Below are positions 32,403 through 40,467 of a stretch of DNA of 47,058 bases, piece after piece. Under the pieces are notes generated by a model that was not told the DNA's origin, did not search any database, and was given only the letters and a program-made list of their open reading frames with translations. Source of the DNA: an uncultured Erysipelotrichaceae bacterium (GTDB lineage Bacteria > Bacillota_I > Bacilli_A > RFN20 > CAG-826); NCBI GenBank assembly GCA_902791935.1, contig CADAXQ010000012.1:1-47058 (forward strand), written 5' to 3'. Made by a program: the position numbers and the translations under genes. How positions within the stretch are numbered: the first letter of the stretch is position 1; each line of letters starts with the position of its first letter.

Positions 32403-33258
32403 ACACGCTAACCGGCGGAAATCCGCCAAAAAGATTGTGGGAAGCGTTCTTTTTTATTGCTTTGGCGTTTTGCTTTCGCTGTTCTTTTTGTTCCCTGTTT
32501 ATGCGTTGCTAATCAAATCGGTGATGCCGGATTTTCAGCTTTATGAAGAACCGTCTTTGTACCCAAAGTACTTGAATTTCGCTCCCTATGGAAAAGTGTT
32601 TTCGCCGGAATATCTCTGGTATTTTCGTAACACCTTCATTGTTTGCGTTCTTTATATTCTAGGGACGGTATTGGCAGGCAGTTTCACCGCTTATGGTTTG
32701 ACCAAAATGAATTTCCACGGCAAAAACGCGGTGTTCGCGATTATTTTGGTGACGGTTTTCTTACCCGGTGTTGTTACAGGCATCCCCCTTTATATCGTAT
32801 ATGACCATATGGGCTGGACGGGAACGTTATATCCCTTGTGGGTTCCGGTTTGGTTTGGCGGCGGCGCTATGACCATCTTCTTAATCCGCCAATTTATGCG
32901 TGGCATTCCTAATTCTTTGACCGAAGCGGCCATCTTAGACGGCGCCTCTTCCTTCCGCATTTATTGGCAGATTATTTTGCCGATGATCCGTCCGATTTTG
33001 ATTTATATCGCTGTCACGGCTTTCTTTGCGACCTGGAATGATTTTCAAGGCCCGATGATGTATGTGGGTGATCGCCAATCCCAATGGACGATTTCTTTAG
33101 CGCTTTATAAAGAATTCGCGACGGCTTCTCATAGCACGAATTTGCCGAACGTTCAGATGGCTGCGGGGGTAATTATGATGTTACCTTGCGTTCTTTTGTT
33201 TGCTTTGTTTCAAAAAGAGTTGACTCAAGGCATTGCCACGACTGGGCTCAAGTTATGA
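32386..33258 (+). CDS. Sugar ABC transporter permease (MalG/UgpE type)
   Basis: A 290-residue permease with six predicted helices. The EAA loop reads SLTEAAILDGASSFRIYWQI and the C-terminus is LTQGIATTGLKL, typical of MalG-type subunits. Its start lies within the end of the partner permease, and its stop overlaps the start of the phosphatase lipoprotein as ATGA, so all are co-translated. No strong ribosome site precedes it, consistent with coupling. Confidence 0.92.
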   Translation: MEKTIKHANRRKSAKKIVGSVLFYCFGVLLSLFFLFPVYALLIKSVMPDFQLYEEPSLYPKYLNFAPYGKVFSPEYLWYFRNTFIVCVLYILGTVLAGSFTAYGLTKMNFHGKNAVFAIILVTVFLPGVVTGIPLYIVYDHMGWTGTLYPLWVPVWFGGGAMTIFLIRQFMRGIPNSLTEAAILDGASSFRIYWQIILPMIRPILIYIAVTAFFATWNDFQGPMMYVGDRQSQWTISLALYKEFATASHSTNLPNVQMAAGVIMMLPCVLLFALFQKELTQGIATTGLKL

Positions 33259-34478
33259 AGAAGAGACGTTTCTTTTTTCTGTCCTTTTGCCTTGGGTATC
33301 TTTTTTCTTGCACCCCCAAAGCCGACGCGGACGCGATTCCGTTATTAACTCCAGCGGAAGGAGAAACAATTTCCATCGTTTCCGATGGCGTAAAGAGCTA
33401 CCTTTGTCTGCAAGACGCTCAAAAAGAAGCCGACTATCTTTCGAAATGGAGTGGCACTCCGTTTTGCGACAGTCAAGCGACATCCTTTTCTTGGAAAGCT
33501 AAGGCGTCGGGAACTTATCGGGTTCGGTTTTCGACGGCAAAAGACCTTAGCAATGCCTGTACCTATCTTATCGAAGGAAATACGCTGGAAGAATATACCG
33601 CGTTTGTACCAGGAGAACGTTATTACTGGCAAGTCGAAATGGGGGAAATGACGGACGGTGCTTTTGTCACTCATCAGAAAAGCAAAGTGGGCACCTTTTT
33701 GGTGGAAGAGAATTCATTACGACCCATCGGAATCGAGGGGGCATGGAATGTGCGCGATATCGGCGGATGGAAAAACGAAAAAGGCGAACGGGTTGCCTAT
33801 CAAAAGATTTATCGGGGCAGCCGTTTAAATGCCAGCGAAAATCGTCATGCCTTTCTAGGCAATGGGGAATCCGTTTTTCACTCCCTGGCCATTCAAACCG
33901 AAATTGATTTACGTACGCCTGAAGCCGATGACAGCGGCCAAAGCCAAGGCATCATGCCTAATATTCAATATTGCAAAGCACCTATTCTTGCCTACAACTA
34001 TATCTTTCCGGATTTTTCCGATCCGGAGCACGCTCGCGTTTATGAAGAAAAAACGGGCGATTCTTTGCGTTCCATCTTTCGCGTGCTCGGAACAGAATCC
34101 TCCTATCCGATTTATTTTCATTGCAACGCCGGAGCTGACCGCACGGGCACCCTTGCCTATCTTATTGAAGGGCTTCTTGGCGTCTCGGAAGAAGACCTTG
34201 TTCGCGATTTTGAACTGACTTCTTTTTCCCGTTCGGGGAAGCGGTGGCGGAGCGCCATCGATTCGGAAAGCAAGACATTCGATCCTTCGGGGGTAATGCA
34301 AAACGACAACCTCAATTATGTGGCCTTTGGAAAAATGAATGCCTATATGAAAGAAAAATATGGCACGGCATCAGGCAATTTAAAAGAAGCCATAGAAAAC
34401 TATCTCACGCAAGAATTTTCCATTCCGCTTTCTCAAATCGAGACCATGCGTTGTCTTTTGCTTCCTGCTAAAAAATAG
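33255..34478 (+). CDS. CX5R phosphatase lipoprotein in the sugar ABC operon
   Basis: A 407-residue exported lipoprotein (LGYLFSC, Cys19). A β-rich Ig/FN3-like domain (about residues 70-145) is followed by a tyrosine-phosphatase fold: IEGAWNVRDIGGW near 160, KIYRGSRLN, and the catalytic loop HCNAGADRTGT with Cys near 290. The architecture matches the cytoplasmic protein at 25529, so the two are paralogues in different compartments. The start overlaps the permease stop (ATGA). Exported CX5R enzymes include rumen-type phytases; here the sugar-transport context makes removal of phosphate from a glycan before uptake plausible (inference). No other function is indicated by its neighbours. Confidence 0.85.
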   Translation: MKKRRFFFLSFCLGYLFSCTPKADADAIPLLTPAEGETISIVSDGVKSYLCLQDAQKEADYLSKWSGTPFCDSQATSFSWKAKASGTYRVRFSTAKDLSNACTYLIEGNTLEEYTAFVPGERYYWQVEMGEMTDGAFVTHQKSKVGTFLVEENSLRPIGIEGAWNVRDIGGWKNEKGERVAYQKIYRGSRLNASENRHAFLGNGESVFHSLAIQTEIDLRTPEADDSGQSQGIMPNIQYCKAPILAYNYIFPDFSDPEHARVYEEKTGDSLRSIFRVLGTESSYPIYFHCNAGADRTGTLAYLIEGLLGVSEEDLVRDFELTSFSRSGKRWRSAIDSESKTFDPSGVMQNDNLNYVAFGKMNAYMKEKYGTASGNLKEAIENYLTQEFSIPLSQIETMRCLLLPAKK

Positions 34479-34509
34479 GAACGCTGGTTCTCTTTTTCCT
34501 GTCCTTGCT

Positions 34510-34515
34510 TATAAT
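34510..34515 (+). promoter_or_regulatory. -10 element predicting a leaderless mRNA
   Basis: TATAAT ends six bases before the ATG of the ABC ATPase, so transcription should start at or within a base or two of the start codon. No Shine-Dalgarno sequence is present. A weak hairpin (GAAC/GTTC then TCTTTTT, 34480-34497) upstream may end the preceding operon. Confidence 0.6.
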
Positions 34516-34521
34516 CAAACT

Positions 34522-35253
34522 ATGCCTACGATTGCCTTCCAACACGTGACCGTCCGTTTTACGGATAACAAATCCAAAAAAGTGGTGATGCCCTTGCGGG
34601 ATTTAAACGCGGTCTTTTTAGACGGGAAGTCCTATGCGATTTTAGGAAAATCTGGCGCGGGAAAGACAACCTTATTACGAACCGTTGCGGGTTTTGAACC
34701 ATATGAAGGAGATCTCTTTTTCGACGGGGTGAACGCATCGGAAATCCGTTCCAAAGAACGCAATATAGCGTACGTGAGCCAAGAGTATGCCCTCTATCCT
34801 TTCTTGAATGTGTTTGAGAATCTAGCTTTTCCTTTGAAAGCAATGGGATCCTCCAAAGCAGAAATCATGCAACGGGTGAAAGCCATAGCAGAACAACTGG
34901 GCCTTTCTTACTTATTAACGCGAAAGCCTCGTTATTTATCGGGTGGGCAGCAACAACGGGTCGCGATTGGACGGGCGCTCATTAAAAACCCGGATATTTG
35001 TCTTTTTGACGAGCCATTCTCCAATTTAGAGATTCCAGAACGAAGAAGGGAAAGCGCTTGGCTGTCCTCTTGGATGCATTCCCTTGGGTCTACCACGTTG
35101 TATGTGACCCATTCGGCGCAAGAAGCTTATGCGATGGCGGAAAATATTATGATTCTGGAGAACGGAAAAATTGCCCTTCAGATGACGCGGGAAGAATTTA
35201 TGGTATCTTCTCATCCTTTGGCGGTAGCTTTTAAGGGAGAGGAGTATGATTGA
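34522..35253 (+). CDS. Short MalK-like ABC transporter ATPase
   Basis: A 243-residue nucleotide-binding subunit. It has Walker A GKSGAGKTT (about residues 42-50), Q-loop YVSQEYALYPFLNV, signature LSGGQQQRVAIGRA, Walker B CLFDEPFSNLE and switch His in VTHSAQEAYAMAE. These resemble MalK/UgpC-type importers, but the C-terminal regulatory (TOBE) domain of about 120 residues is absent. It may energise the permeases at 31461-33258, which otherwise lack an ATPase, or serve the small membrane proteins encoded right after it. It has its own promoter and probably no leader. Confidence 0.85.
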   Translation: MPTIAFQHVTVRFTDNKSKKVVMPLRDLNAVFLDGKSYAILGKSGAGKTTLLRTVAGFEPYEGDLFFDGVNASEIRSKERNIAYVSQEYALYPFLNVFENLAFPLKAMGSSKAEIMQRVKAIAEQLGLSYLLTRKPRYLSGGQQQRVAIGRALIKNPDICLFDEPFSNLEIPERRRESAWLSSWMHSLGSTTLYVTHSAQEAYAMAENIMILENGKIALQMTREEFMVSSHPLAVAFKGEEYD

Positions 35254-35755
35254 ACTTTATCGGCAAAAAGATTTTGAAACGATGAAAAAGAAATGGCGTA
35301 ATCAGTTGATTCTTTCTCAAAGTTTGATGGCTTTTTTGCTTTTGAGCGGCGCGCTTTGTTATCTCTTTTTTCCTCATAACGCACCACACGCTTGGATGCT
35401 GCTCCCTTTTTTCTTTTTCTTGCTGGCCGGTTGGGTAGAAATCTTTTGGGTTGTAGCGATTCTTTCACCTCTTCGAAAACGAATTCGGACTTATACGTTA
35501 TTGGCTTCTGCTACGCCGGAAATTCATGTGGGAGTCTTAAAAAGCAAAGACGGGCCACATACCATAGTGGGCGGAGAAGACGTTTTCCGCTTAGTTTTTC
35601 AAAGTGAAGAAGGAACCCAGGCACTTTATTATGATTCTTCTTTTGGAGAATGCCCCTTAAAGGAACAAGAAAAGATTCGTTATGAAAAGACGGGACGTTA
35701 TTTGACGGCTTACGAGGAAATGGCGGATGAATCAGAAGAAACGGCATCTCATTAA
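35246..35755 (+). CDS. Two-pass membrane protein, unknown
   Basis: A 169-residue protein with two adjacent transmembrane helices (about residues 22-42 and 49-72) and a soluble C-terminal domain of about 95 residues. It overlaps the ATPase gene by eight bases (GGGAGAGG ribosome site) and the next gene by 29 bases. I recognise no family. The tight coupling suggests it works with the ATPase or its transporter. Confidence 0.75.
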   Translation: MIELYRQKDFETMKKKWRNQLILSQSLMAFLLLSGALCYLFFPHNAPHAWMLLPFFFFLLAGWVEIFWVVAILSPLRKRIRTYTLLASATPEIHVGVLKSKDGPHTIVGGEDVFRLVFQSEEGTQALYYDSSFGECPLKEQEKIRYEKTGRYLTAYEEMADESEETASH

Positions 35756-36311
35756 AGCGATTCCTCTTTTTGCGCTATGGGGCGTAGTGGCATATCTGGG
35801 GAGCGATTTGATTTTTTTGTCGGTCACAAACGTTCCCTCTGAAAAACGGTTTTCGCTTTTTCTTGCGATGAAAAACGTGGATTCTCCCGCGCTGAAGCAA
35901 CGGATTGAATCGTATGCGTTACCAGGCATAGAAGAAGTGAATGTTTATGCCTTTGATCCGCAAGCAAGTAATTATGATGAGATGTTTTCTTTGCTTGGCT
36001 TACGGGAATCTTCTTGCTTTGTGCTTCCCGCTTCTATGGGGGAAAAGAATCTCGCTTATTTCGCCCCTCTTCCCCGAGAAGAAATGGTGGTGCGTTTTCC
36101 TAACGTAGAACCTTTTGTTTCCTCCTCTTCCGTATATGGGGTCAAGGTATTTGATGAAGAAAAGCAAAGCGGGGTTTGGACAAAAGAAGTGACCTACCCA
36201 GCAGAAGATTGCTATTGTTATTTCCGCAAAGGGAAGAATGGAGTAGGAGAAGTCGTGGATTTTTCAAAAGATATCGTGGTTCTCTCTTTTTTGGAAAGGA
36301 TATGCGGATGA
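35727..36311 (+). CDS. Single-pass membrane-anchored protein, unknown
   Basis: A 194-residue protein with one N-terminal helix (about residues 10-31) and an extracytoplasmic domain (SEKRFSLFLAMKNVDSPALK, GIEEVNVYAFDPQASNYDEM). It overlaps both neighbours; the downstream overlap is ATGA. No family is recognised. Its domain size would fit a periplasm-facing accessory part of a transporter. Confidence 0.75.
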   Translation: MNQKKRHLIKAIPLFALWGVVAYLGSDLIFLSVTNVPSEKRFSLFLAMKNVDSPALKQRIESYALPGIEEVNVYAFDPQASNYDEMFSLLGLRESSCFVLPASMGEKNLAYFAPLPREEMVVRFPNVEPFVSSSSVYGVKVFDEEKQSGVWTKEVTYPAEDCYCYFRKGKNGVGEVVDFSKDIVVLSFLERICG

Positions 36312-37129
36312 AACAAGCAAAGAAAGCCTATCTTCCCTCTGATTTACCAAAGACGCGTTACGCGGCCTTTTTCGACCGTCTTAAGATGGATCCTTGGCGA
36401 TTTTTAGGACTCGGAGGCATCTTGCTTGCTTTTGCGCTCCCAATGCTTATTACAGGGGCGCTTCGCGATTTTGCCCTTTTTCAGAACGCTTCAGAATCCG
36501 CTCCCGAAGCGGTGTTTTCGATTTCTTTTTATGGAGCATTGATTCGGATTCCTGGTTTGATGTTTTTCTCTTTGGGGCTGATGGGAGCGCTTCGTATTCT
36601 TCGGCAAGAATGCTGGGATGAACCGCTTTTCTTCGGCAGTGATTTTTTCTTGGGTATAAAAAATGGTTGGTCTAACGCCCTCTTGCATTCCTTTGTGTTA
36701 GGAGCTTTGCTTTTCCTGGCAATGTTAGGCAGGATAAGCGGCGTTTATTCTTCTTGGGTGGTTGGCATCTTTCTAGGACTCATTATGTTTTTGATATTTC
36801 CAGCTTCTTTCCATTCCTTATTTCTTTCGGAAATTTACGCATTGCCGCTTTTTCGTAACTTTCGTGCGGGCTATACCGTTTCTTTTCATTCTTATTGGAA
36901 AACATTGCTCATCTCTCTTTTTTTGCTTCTTCCCCTTGTTTTCCTTTGGATCCCATCGCTGCTTGGGCGTTATCTCGCCCTCGCATTAAGCCTTCTGCTT
37001 TATTATCCTCTCGCCTTGCTCGCTTCTTGCCTTGCCGCGTTTTCTATCTATGACCCTCTGATTAACGTGAAAGATTATCCGGAACTGGTGAGAAAAGGGC
37101 TTTATCAAGGTGAGGATGAAAACTCTTGA
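36308..37129 (+). CDS. Six-pass membrane protein, DUF624/YesL-like
   Basis: A 273-residue protein with six hydrophobic segments. The N-terminal half resembles DUF624 (YesL) proteins, which accompany sugar ABC importers. I choose the ATG at 36308 because GGAAAGG lies eight bases upstream and the start overlaps the previous stop as ATGA; the ATG at 36302 is too close to the ribosome site. It ends the operon. Function of the family is unknown. Confidence 0.65.
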   Translation: MKQAKKAYLPSDLPKTRYAAFFDRLKMDPWRFLGLGGILLAFALPMLITGALRDFALFQNASESAPEAVFSISFYGALIRIPGLMFFSLGLMGALRILRQECWDEPLFFGSDFFLGIKNGWSNALLHSFVLGALLFLAMLGRISGVYSSWVVGIFLGLIMFLIFPASFHSLFLSEIYALPLFRNFRAGYTVSFHSYWKTLLISLFLLLPLVFLWIPSLLGRYLALALSLLLYYPLALLASCLAAFSIYDPLINVKDYPELVRKGLYQGEDENS

Positions 37130-37275
37130 AATCTTAAAAAATGAAAATTAAAAAAGAAAACGATTTGTCGATAAATATTATATTTAGTCTTCCATTTTTA
37201 ATGAATATAAGTTAAATTTTAATAATAAAAGAATCCCAATTTCAAAAACAAGAGAGGAAAGAAGGGAATTAGAAA

Positions 37276-38064
37276 ATGCTTTTCTATATCAACGAAGCCG
37301 ATATCCCCAATTCTTTGTTTTTAAAAGAACAGACAAATTTAAAAGCTGCCCCACATTTTCATGAGTCGGTGGAATTTATTTTGCTTAAGCAAGGAAAGGC
37401 CACCGCTTTTATCAAAGATAAAGAAATCCCGCTCGAAGCAGGATCAATCTGTTATATTCCTTCTTTTGCTGTGCATCATTACGAATGGGAAGGAGAACTC
37501 GATGCTTTGGTGATGATGGTGTCATCGACGTATTTATTATCTTTTAAAGAAGTTTATCCGAACGGGGATTTTCCGTTGCTCATGTGTGACGCGAAGAAGA
37601 ATCAGCCCTTATTTGAACTCGTAGAACGTTGGAAAGATGCAGGAACCGCCAATCGTCTGGCCAACATTGGCTACTTCAATTTGTTAGCCAGCGGAATTTT
37701 GGAGCGATATCCGTTACGCACGGGAGAAAAAGACGTTTTCGATGAGACTCTTAGTGTTCGACTTGTGCAATACATCAATGCACATTATGCCGAAGACATC
37801 AGCTTAAAAAGTCTTTCCAATGTTTTTTATCGTTCCGTGGAATACATTTCCAAATGTATTCATACGATTGTCGGAAGGAATTTCCGCGATTATTTGAACC
37901 AAATTCGTTTGAGGCAAGTCTTTGTTACTTTGGCGAACAATAAAGAAGAAAAGTCTTTGCAGCAAATCGTTTCGGATGCCGGTTTTACCTCTCTTCCCAC
38001 TTATTACCGGGCCAAAAAACGCTACTTCGAAGATGAGACGCTTTCACAAAACCGTGACCTTTGA
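37276..38064 (+). CDS. AraC-family transcriptional regulator
   Basis: A 262-residue regulator with an N-terminal cupin-type sensor (HFHESVEFILLKQGKA, CYIPSFAVHHYEWEGE) and a C-terminal double helix-turn-helix (about residues 160-255: DISLKSLSNVFYRSVEYISK, GRNFRDYLNQIRL, DAGFTSLPTYYRAKKR). The layout is that of sugar-responsive activators such as those controlling mannan or xylan loci. AAGAAGGG lies ten bases before the ATG. It lies between two carbohydrate gene groups and may control either. The AT-rich 37130-37275 upstream has no clear operator. Confidence 0.88.
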   Translation: MLFYINEADIPNSLFLKEQTNLKAAPHFHESVEFILLKQGKATAFIKDKEIPLEAGSICYIPSFAVHHYEWEGELDALVMMVSSTYLLSFKEVYPNGDFPLLMCDAKKNQPLFELVERWKDAGTANRLANIGYFNLLASGILERYPLRTGEKDVFDETLSVRLVQYINAHYAEDISLKSLSNVFYRSVEYISKCIHTIVGRNFRDYLNQIRLRQVFVTLANNKEEKSLQQIVSDAGFTSLPTYYRAKKRYFEDETLSQNRDL

Positions 38065-38140
38065 TATTTCACTTATCCGCCTTCTTTTTTCAATTCTTGT
38101 AATCTTTCCCTCTCACCATTCCTTTTTTCTGATGACCCTC

Positions 38141-38146
38141 TAAAAT
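38141..38146 (+). promoter_or_regulatory. Possible -10 giving a near-leaderless transcript
   Basis: TAAAAT ends nine bases before the ATG at 38155 and no Shine-Dalgarno sequence is present (AAAACCAA precedes the start). No good -35 is seen, so this is tentative. Confidence 0.3.
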
Positions 38147-38154
38147 AAAACCAA

Positions 38155-40467
38155 ATGAAACGAAATATCTCTTTGCTTTCTTTGCTATTATGTTCGGGAA
38201 TTCTGGCGCTTCCTTGGGACGCAAAAGAACCGTATGCCGTTCATGCTTTAGAGGACGCTAATGAGGCAACCTCCGTCAAAGGAATGAAACGTCACAACAC
38301 CAATGTTTTGACATTTGTGCTTTCCCAAACGGATTATGCCGGTGCACAAAATTATGTTCCCGGTTCTTCTTATCGCGAATTTAATTTCTTGACGAACGTT
38401 GACATCGTCTTGAACGATGGCAGTCGTAAAACCTTAGAAGATGCATTTGACGGAGCACAAATGTATTACCAGATGTGGGGGACTCCGAATGCCTTTTCTC
38501 TTTCTTTGCACCAGACTGACTATAACAATTTAGCTAAAGTGGTTATCCATGCCGGCACGGTTTTTCCAAGTATGGCCTATACGGGCTACGCTCCTATCGG
38601 AACCAGCAACTTCACAACAAAAGGCAGCGTCAAAAAAGGGTTTGAAGTAGAACGCGAAATCGTCTACACCTACGCCAGTGGAGAAGACTTGGTGACAAAA
38701 GGTGCCTTAATTGATCGTGGCAACATCCACATTTCTAACTTCACCTATGGCCAAGGCGATGTGGACAAAGGAAATCCTGATCTCTTCTTTTATAGCGAAG
38801 ATGCCAACTGGCCGAGTGCACCGCAAAACGAATTAAGCGGGGACGCTTTGACTGAATATTACAACACGTATTGCAACAAAGATTTCTCTGCTTTATCAGA
38901 CAGTCTAAATTATCTCGACAAGATTCGTTTGGATGGCAAAACCTTGCGCGAACTCGGAACTCCGGATTTGCAGATGATGTGCTATCGCACCGTTTGGAAT
39001 TCTCTCACCATTTCGGCTCCAACATATCATGGCGGGACCGATTTAAATACCGTAGAAGTGGAAGCGGGATGTCAGCTTCCTGCTTTTTCCTCAAACCCTT
39101 ATGAAGCTCCTTATTATACTGTGGAAACGGCCGTGACTTTCGGCCGTACGGGAGAAACCTTTCAATTGGTTGGGGAAATTGCCAATCCAGAGCATCAGAT
39201 TGAAGACGACGTCTTAAGCTGGGATGAAGAAGAAGACGACTGCCTGATTCGGATTCCGTTCCAAATGACTGGCCCGAACCAAAACATGGGGGCATTAGAA
39301 GACTCCTATGGCACTTTGATTCGCCTGAATGGCAAGCCTATTTCGGATATCAACGCCACACGGCCAGATCGCAAAATCATAAAGGCGCATTATGAATTCG
39401 TTGGCAATCGTTATCAATTTGTGATGACCATCGCCAAAGATTATGCAGGAATCTTAAACCCTTCTCTTCAATATGTAGGGAACGTCATCGAGCTTGCAAA
39501 AGGGCTTCCTACTCCAGGCGGTGTTCCCTTAAATGCTACTTACCGCATTCATCGTTTTAAAGGCAGTTCGATTACCGATCGGCAAGAAGAAAACGAATCT
39601 TTTGACGCATTAAGTGTCAATACGATTTCTTCTTATGTTCCTGCCGATTTAACAAACAACGACACGTTCCTTTACATTACCTTTGATCAAGAAATTACAG
39701 GCTCTCCGATTTATTACGTCACTTCACCACGTCATTTCTGTGAAAATGAAGTGAAACGCAGCAACACAAGGGATTACACCTTCTTTGAAGAAAATCGTTA
39801 TAACGCATTTGTTTCCGGTGGTTTTCAATCTTCCGTGCTCGAAAAATTGCTCCTCCAAGGGAAACCGATTTATCAATGGATGGCAGAAGATGACACGCTT
39901 TCTTCTCCCGTTTCGGTGATGGGGCATTATGGCCAATCTGCCAACAATGTTTTCTCGTTATCTTTCTCCCATCGCGGAACGAGCAATGCGAAGATTGCGG
40001 AACTGATCCAAAACGGGCAATTAACGTTAACTTTCTTGCCTGGATATCGTTTCCCATCTGGAAACGAAATTAAGAAGACGCAGACGTTCCGTCTCGTCGA
40101 ACAAATTTGGCGCGAAGAAAAAGTGGCGGATTCTTACGCCGTTTATTATGACGGGAAAGCTGTTGCGGACGGTGTTACTTTAGAATCTAGCTTTGCCCCG
40201 GATTCCGGAAAAATCCGGGTTGACGGCCTTGCTTCCTATGTCGTAGAAGAACAAGCGGAAGCGGAAGGAAAGCAATTTACCGTCAAGCAAGGTGAAACAA
40301 CGCTGCTTTCTTTTCACATTCGTTATGTGCCGCAGCCCAATTTGAATTTCACGTCTTCCTCTTCTTCGGTAGGCCTTGTGATTGGCATTACTGTTCCTGC
40401 TGGGATCGTCGTTTTAAGCGCCATCATTCTTCCGTTGATACTTCGGAAAAGGAGAAAAGCAAAATGA
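38155..40467 (+). CDS. Large membrane-anchored surface protein, unknown
   Basis: A 770-residue exported protein. It has an N-terminal signal peptide (residues 1 to about 31) and, after a Ser-rich linker, a C-terminal transmembrane segment (VGLVIGITVPAGIVVLSAII) with the basic tail RKRRKAK. The ectodomain is β-rich and rich in aromatic residues, as in glycan-binding proteins, but I recognise no domain. The stop overlaps the next gene's start (ATGA), so this protein and the lipoprotein that follows are made together. It probably presents or binds a polysaccharide at the cell surface (inference). Confidence 0.8.
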   Translation: MKRNISLLSLLLCSGILALPWDAKEPYAVHALEDANEATSVKGMKRHNTNVLTFVLSQTDYAGAQNYVPGSSYREFNFLTNVDIVLNDGSRKTLEDAFDGAQMYYQMWGTPNAFSLSLHQTDYNNLAKVVIHAGTVFPSMAYTGYAPIGTSNFTTKGSVKKGFEVEREIVYTYASGEDLVTKGALIDRGNIHISNFTYGQGDVDKGNPDLFFYSEDANWPSAPQNELSGDALTEYYNTYCNKDFSALSDSLNYLDKIRLDGKTLRELGTPDLQMMCYRTVWNSLTISAPTYHGGTDLNTVEVEAGCQLPAFSSNPYEAPYYTVETAVTFGRTGETFQLVGEIANPEHQIEDDVLSWDEEEDDCLIRIPFQMTGPNQNMGALEDSYGTLIRLNGKPISDINATRPDRKIIKAHYEFVGNRYQFVMTIAKDYAGILNPSLQYVGNVIELAKGLPTPGGVPLNATYRIHRFKGSSITDRQEENESFDALSVNTISSYVPADLTNNDTFLYITFDQEITGSPIYYVTSPRHFCENEVKRSNTRDYTFFEENRYNAFVSGGFQSSVLEKLLLQGKPIYQWMAEDDTLSSPVSVMGHYGQSANNVFSLSFSHRGTSNAKIAELIQNGQLTLTFLPGYRFPSGNEIKKTQTFRLVEQIWREEKVADSYAVYYDGKAVADGVTLESSFAPDSGKIRVDGLASYVVEEQAEAEGKQFTVKQGETTLLSFHIRYVPQPNLNFTSSSSSVGLVIGITVPAGIVVLSAIILPLILRKRRKAK

